Source: UBA1206 sp041672465 (GTDB lineage: Bacteria; Bacillota; Clostridia; Oscillospirales; CAG-382). From it: a stretch of 64,000 nt of DNA. The notes under the pieces were generated by a model, which had not been told where the DNA came from, ran no database searches, and saw only the letters and a list, made by a program, of their open reading frames with translations. Where the stretch lies: NCBI GenBank assembly GCA_041672465.1, contig JBAYZO010000001.1, positions 1 through 64,000 of the forward strand. Direction: 5' to 3'. The position numbers and the translations under genes are program-made. Positions 61,085-64,000 of this stretch are shown one piece after another; positions within the stretch are counted from its first letter, which is position 1; each line of letters starts with the position of its first letter.

Positions 61085-61353
61085 AGTTTTGCTTTTTCCC
61101 TTTCACGCTTTTTTAGGGTATTTTCGGGTAATGAAATTAAATAAACCGCCGGCTGTCCCCCGCTCCGGACAAAAATAAAGCTTTTGCCTTTAATAGTGTT
61201 AAGGGCGTCTCAGATTCAATTTCTGTGACGCCCAGCCCACGCTCCGGCGGTCGTTTTAATTTTAAAGTTTTATTTTGCCGCGAGCGTTTACGGTTTGGTT
61301 TCGCGCCGCTTTGGCGCCAGAATGGCATTTACGCCCGCCCGCCTTTTAAGTTC
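61085..61353 (-). promoter_or_regulatory. Long structured leader of pyrG
   Basis: About 270 bases between the predicted start of transcription and pyrG, with no gene. A hairpin GGGCGTC/GACGCCC with inner CAGA/TCTG lies at 61203-61233. A short stem TAAAG..CTTTA with a following T-run lies at about 61173-61192 and could act as an early terminator. The 5' segment has further GGGCG stretches (61332-61345 region) that could pair with ACGCCC instead. No known riboswitch or PyrR site is recognised. Confidence 0.45.
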
Positions 61354-61359
61354 GTTAAA

Positions 61360-61388
61360 ATTTTACATCATCGCCGGGGCTTTGTCAA
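61360..61388 (-). promoter_or_regulatory. Promoter of pyrG
   Basis: On the minus strand TTGACA (61383-61388) and TAAAAT (61360-61365) are 17 bases apart. Confidence 0.78.
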
Positions 61389-61492
61389 TAGAATTTTAAG
61401 TTTTTTGTCGGCTTTTAGAGTCTTTGCCCCACTTTGCCCAATATAACGCCGAAATCACGCTTTATTTTTATGAATATTAAAAAATAAAACAA

Positions 61493-61522
61493 TTGACAAC
61501 AGTAAATACGGTAATATATAAT
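61493..61522 (+). promoter_or_regulatory. Promoter of guaB
   Basis: TTGACA (61493-61498) and TATAAT (61517-61522) have an 18-base spacer; both boxes match the consensus fully. Confidence 0.78.
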
Positions 61523-61528
61523 ATTATA

Positions 61529-61649
61529 ATAACTTAAACGCACTTTTGGGGAATTTACCCCGCGGCAAACGCCGTTAGCGGTATGAAAAAGGCTTTTTTC
61601 GGGGATTTTGACCCCGCCAAAGGCAAAAAAACGAAGAAGGAGTTAAACC
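61529..61649 (+). promoter_or_regulatory. Structured leader of guaB
   Basis: About 120 bases with several small stems: GGGG/CCCC (61548-61561), CGGC/GCCG (about 61562-61574) and CGGGG/CCCCG (about 61600-61616), ending in AAGGAG before guaB. It does not match the purine riboswitch that I know. Confidence 0.4.
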
Positions 61650-63128
61650 ATGCTTGATTATAACGAAAAGTTCGGCAGACAGGCCATAACCTATGACGAC
61701 GTGCTTTTGGTCCCGGCCGAAAGCCATGTCACCCCCGATAAAGTTGACCTTTCCACAAACCTTACCAAAACTCTTCGGCTCGGCATTCCCCTTATGACCG
61801 CCGCCATGGACACGGTGACCGAAAGCCGAATGGCAATCGCCATCGCCAGAGAGGGCGGAATCGGCGTAATTCACAAGAACATGTCAATAGAAGACCAGAG
61901 CGACAATGTGCTCAGGGTAAAGAGGAGTGAAAGCGGCGTTATAAACGAGCCTTTCTTTTTATCAAGGGAAAACTATGTCTATGAGGCCGACGCGCTTATG
62001 GGGAAATACCGCATTTCCGGGGTTCCCATTTGCGACGAGGACAGGCGGCTTGTGGGGATACTCACCAACCGCGATATGCGGTTTTTAACCGATTTCAACA
62101 TTAAAATAGACGACGTGATGACAAAGGAAAACCTTGTCACCGCCCCGGTCGGGACAACGCTCGCCGAGGCAAAGGAAATACTAAAAAAAAGAAAGCTTGA
62201 AAAGCTCCCGCTCATCGACAAAGACGGCAGGCTCGGCGGGCTTATCACCATAAAAGACATTGAAAAAGCGGTAAAATACCCGAACGCCGCCAAAGACAGC
62301 CAAGGCAGGCTCCTCTGCGCCGCCGCCGTGGGGGTGACGCGCGATATTTTGGACCGCGCCGCGTCGCTTATCGAGTCCGGCGCTGACGCGCTTGTGCTCG
62401 ATTCCGCCCACGGCCATTCGGGCGGGATCATCAACGCCGCCAAAAGCGTTAAAAAATCCTTCCCCGAAGTTCAGCTAATAGTTGGGAATATCGCGACTTC
62501 GGAGGCGGCGAGGGCTCTCATTGACGCCGGCGCGGATTCGCTTAAAGTGGGGATCGGCCCCGGCTCTATCTGCACCACCCGGGTGGTGGCGGGAATAGGC
62601 GTGCCTCAGGTCACCGCCGTCTATGACGTCGCGTCCGTCGCCGCGAAATCGGGGATACCCGTTATCGCCGACGGCGGCGTTAAGTATTCCGGGGATATTG
62701 TCAAGGCGATTGCCGCCGGGAGCGACGTGGTTATGGTGGGCTCCATGGTGGCGGGGTGCGCCGAGGCGCCGGGGGAACTTGAAATCTTCCAAGGCAGGCA
62801 GTTTAAAACCTACCGGGGAATGGGTTCTCTCTCCGCCATGCAGTTGGGCTCAAAAGACAGATACTTTCAAACAACCTCAAATAAGCTTGTCCCCGAAGGA
62901 GTCGAGGGGCGGGTGGCGTACAGGGGCGAGCTTTCCGAAACCGTCTATCAGCTTATGGGCGGGGTTCGCAGCGGAATGGGATACTGCGGCGCGCCAGATA
63001 TAAAGCACCTAAAAGAAAACGCCCGCTTTGTGTGCATAACCGGCGCGGGGCTCAAAGAATCGCACCCGCACGACGTGTTTATCACAAAAGAAGCCCCCAA
63101 CTACTCGATTGACCCGAGCAACCTGTAA
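61650..63128 (+). CDS. guaB: Inosine-5'-monophosphate dehydrogenase
   Basis: A 492-residue enzyme that oxidises IMP to XMP, the first step to GMP. The TIM barrel carries ITYDDVLLVPAES, the catalytic Cys in GIGPGSICTTRVVAG, and the mobile flap YRGMGSLSAMQ. Two CBS domains are inserted at ~residues 95-210 (with ISGVPICDEDRRLVGILTNRD). AAGGAG lies upstream of the ATG. asnA follows after 38 bases and may be co-transcribed. Confidence 0.96.
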   Translation: MLDYNEKFGRQAITYDDVLLVPAESHVTPDKVDLSTNLTKTLRLGIPLMTAAMDTVTESRMAIAIAREGGIGVIHKNMSIEDQSDNVLRVKRSESGVINEPFFLSRENYVYEADALMGKYRISGVPICDEDRRLVGILTNRDMRFLTDFNIKIDDVMTKENLVTAPVGTTLAEAKEILKKRKLEKLPLIDKDGRLGGLITIKDIEKAVKYPNAAKDSQGRLLCAAAVGVTRDILDRAASLIESGADALVLDSAHGHSGGIINAAKSVKKSFPEVQLIVGNIATSEAARALIDAGADSLKVGIGPGSICTTRVVAGIGVPQVTAVYDVASVAAKSGIPVIADGGVKYSGDIVKAIAAGSDVVMVGSMVAGCAEAPGELEIFQGRQFKTYRGMGSLSAMQLGSKDRYFQTTSNKLVPEGVEGRVAYRGELSETVYQLMGGVRSGMGYCGAPDIKHLKENARFVCITGAGLKESHPHDVFITKEAPNYSIDPSNL

Positions 63129-63166
63129 GCTTAAAATTCGCCGTAACGCCAAGGATGAAAAAATAA

Positions 63167-64000
63167 ATGAACAAATTTTACCTCCCGGAAGGATATAAAC
63201 CGGTTTTAAACTTATATCAGACCCAATCGGCCATAGGAATTCTAAAAACCGTCTTCGCGAAAAACCTTTGTGATCAGCTTAATCTGAAGCGGGTTTCCGC
63301 CCCCTTGTTCGTCGACCCCGCGACAGGCCTCAACGACGACCTCAGCGGCAGGGAACGCCCCGTGACCTTTGATATCCCGGGGGCTTCCATGGACGCGGCG
63401 GTTGTGCAATCGCTCGCCAAATGGAAAAGGCTCGCCCTCCACCGCTACGGCTTTTCGCCGGGGGAGGGGCTTTACGCTGATATGAACGCCATACGGCGGG
63501 ACGATGACCTTGACAACACTCATTCCGTTTATGTCGACCAGTGGGACTGGGAAAAGGTTATTCTCGGCGAAGAGCGGAACATACCTTTTTTAAAAGAAAC
63601 GGTGGGGAAAATAATGTTCGCCATAACGGACACGCTGTCCTCCCTTAAGGCTTCTTTCCCCGAAATAAAACTTGAGCTTAAAAACAATGTCACCTTTATA
63701 ACCGCCTCCGAGCTTTACGATATGTACCCCCGCCACACGCCCGAACAGCGAGAATATTTTTTTACAAAAGAACACAAAACGGTGTTTATCACCCAAATCG
63801 GCTACCCGCTCCCCGACGGGCTTCCCCACAGCTCGCGCGCGCCCGACTATGACGACTGGAACCTCAACGGAGATTTGATTGTCTGGGACGAAGTCCTCGG
63901 CGCTCCGCTCGAACTCTCCTCAATGGGGATAAGGGTTGACGCCGTCTCGATGAAAAACCAACTCAAAGCGGCGTCAGCCGAAGAGAGATCGGGTCTGCTT
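63167..64000 (+). CDS. asnA: Aspartate-ammonia ligase (asparagine synthetase A), partial
   Basis: The first 278 residues of AsnA, cut by the window end (the family has ~330). It makes asparagine from aspartate and ammonia with ATP and is related to class II aspartyl-tRNA synthetases. Family stretches are clear: LNDDLSGRERPV, VQSLAKWKRLALHRYGF, GEGLYADMNAIRRD, HSVYVDQWDWEKVI, and near the end APDYDDWNLNGDILVWDEVL with LSSMGIRVDA. The start is ATG 63167, with AAGGA about 11 bases upstream. Confidence 0.94.
   Translation, partial: MNKFYLPEGYKPVLNLYQTQSAIGILKTVFAKNLCDQLNLKRVSAPLFVDPATGLNDDLSGRERPVTFDIPGASMDAAVVQSLAKWKRLALHRYGFSPGEGLYADMNAIRRDDDLDNTHSVYVDQWDWEKVILGEERNIPFLKETVGKIMFAITDTLSSLKASFPEIKLELKNNVTFITASELYDMYPRHTPEQREYFFTKEHKTVFITQIGYPLPDGLPHSSRAPDYDDWNLNGDLIVWDEVLGAPLELSSMGIRVDAVSMKNQLKAASAEERSGLL

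Noticed and set aside
61173..61353. 6S RNA or T-box leader before pyrG
   Set aside because: The length would suit 6S RNA, but no long rod-like fold with a central bubble was found, and the T-box core is absent.
1..64000. Prophage, integrase or insertion sequence
   Set aside because: Apart from the isolated GH25 gene, no integrase, transposase, capsid, tail or terminase gene is recognisable in the window.

Overview
The window comes from a Gram-positive, spore-forming, anaerobe-like member of the Clostridia (Bacillota). The pointers are CotF-type spore coat proteins, a CD1247-type acidic protein, a class B sortase, a dockerin-bearing secreted protein, a DUF4855 protein, paired DUF421/DUF4363 genes, CarD, Feo iron uptake with a DtxR-like regulator, and strong AGGAGG ribosome sites with frequent TTG/GTG starts. 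The lineage cannot be fixed further from the sequence alone. Most of the window has one base composition (moderately GC-rich, with C/G favoured at wobble positions). Two short AT-rich islands stand out: a GNAT acetyltransferase near 4.4 kb and a GH25 lysozyme near 33.3 kb.

Layout: 0-4.2 kb holds the end of groL and a two-gene ABC exporter. 4.2-10.5 kb holds an AT-rich GNAT gene, a tandem-hairpin repeat, tRNA-Gln(UUG) and a leftward wobble-base and rRNA modification operon (trmL, mnmE, mnmG, rsmG, NUDIX). 10.6-17.7 kb holds secA, two membrane proteins, asnB and ruvX. 17.7-22.3 kb holds a small unknown protein, a CD1247-like protein, efp, pepP, hslO and a methyltransferase. 22.3-26.7 kb holds a large secreted dockerin/DUF4855 protein, an AEC transporter and a DUF4430 lipoprotein. 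26.8-30.1 kb is the tig-clpP-clpX proteostasis cluster. 30.2-36.5 kb is a cell-surface region (sortase B, BspA-type LRR lipoprotein, GH25 lysozyme, second hairpin repeat, tRNA-fMet and tRNA-Leu(UAA), DUF4886 protein). 36.8-43.3 kb holds a solute-binding lipoprotein, uppP, ftsK/spoIIIE and a MATE transporter. 43.6-47.8 kb holds two coat proteins, the feo locus with its divergent regulator, and carD. 47.8-49.8 kb holds rpe, DUF4363 and DUF421. 49.9-56.5 kb is an F-type ATP synthase operon. 56.7-64 kb holds purB, alaA, pyrG, guaB and the start of asnA.

The most unusual object is the ATP synthase operon (atpI-atpB-atpE-atpF-[b-like/delta/alpha fusion]-atpG-atpD-atpC). One 757-codon reading frame joins a second b-type stalk segment, the C-terminal part of delta, and a complete alpha catalytic-core subunit. 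An internal ATG with a good ribosome site sits at the start of the alpha core, so free alpha could also be made. Epsilon is only 80 residues and gamma has an extra acidic tail. The second object worth following is a roughly 330-bp array of tandem hairpins, present twice, each time ending exactly at the encoded CCA of a tRNA gene and lying next to an AT-rich foreign-looking gene. Other points are a DUF4363 gene that seems to start at AUA, a DtxR-type palindrome in the feo promoter, and long structured leaders before pyrG and guaB.
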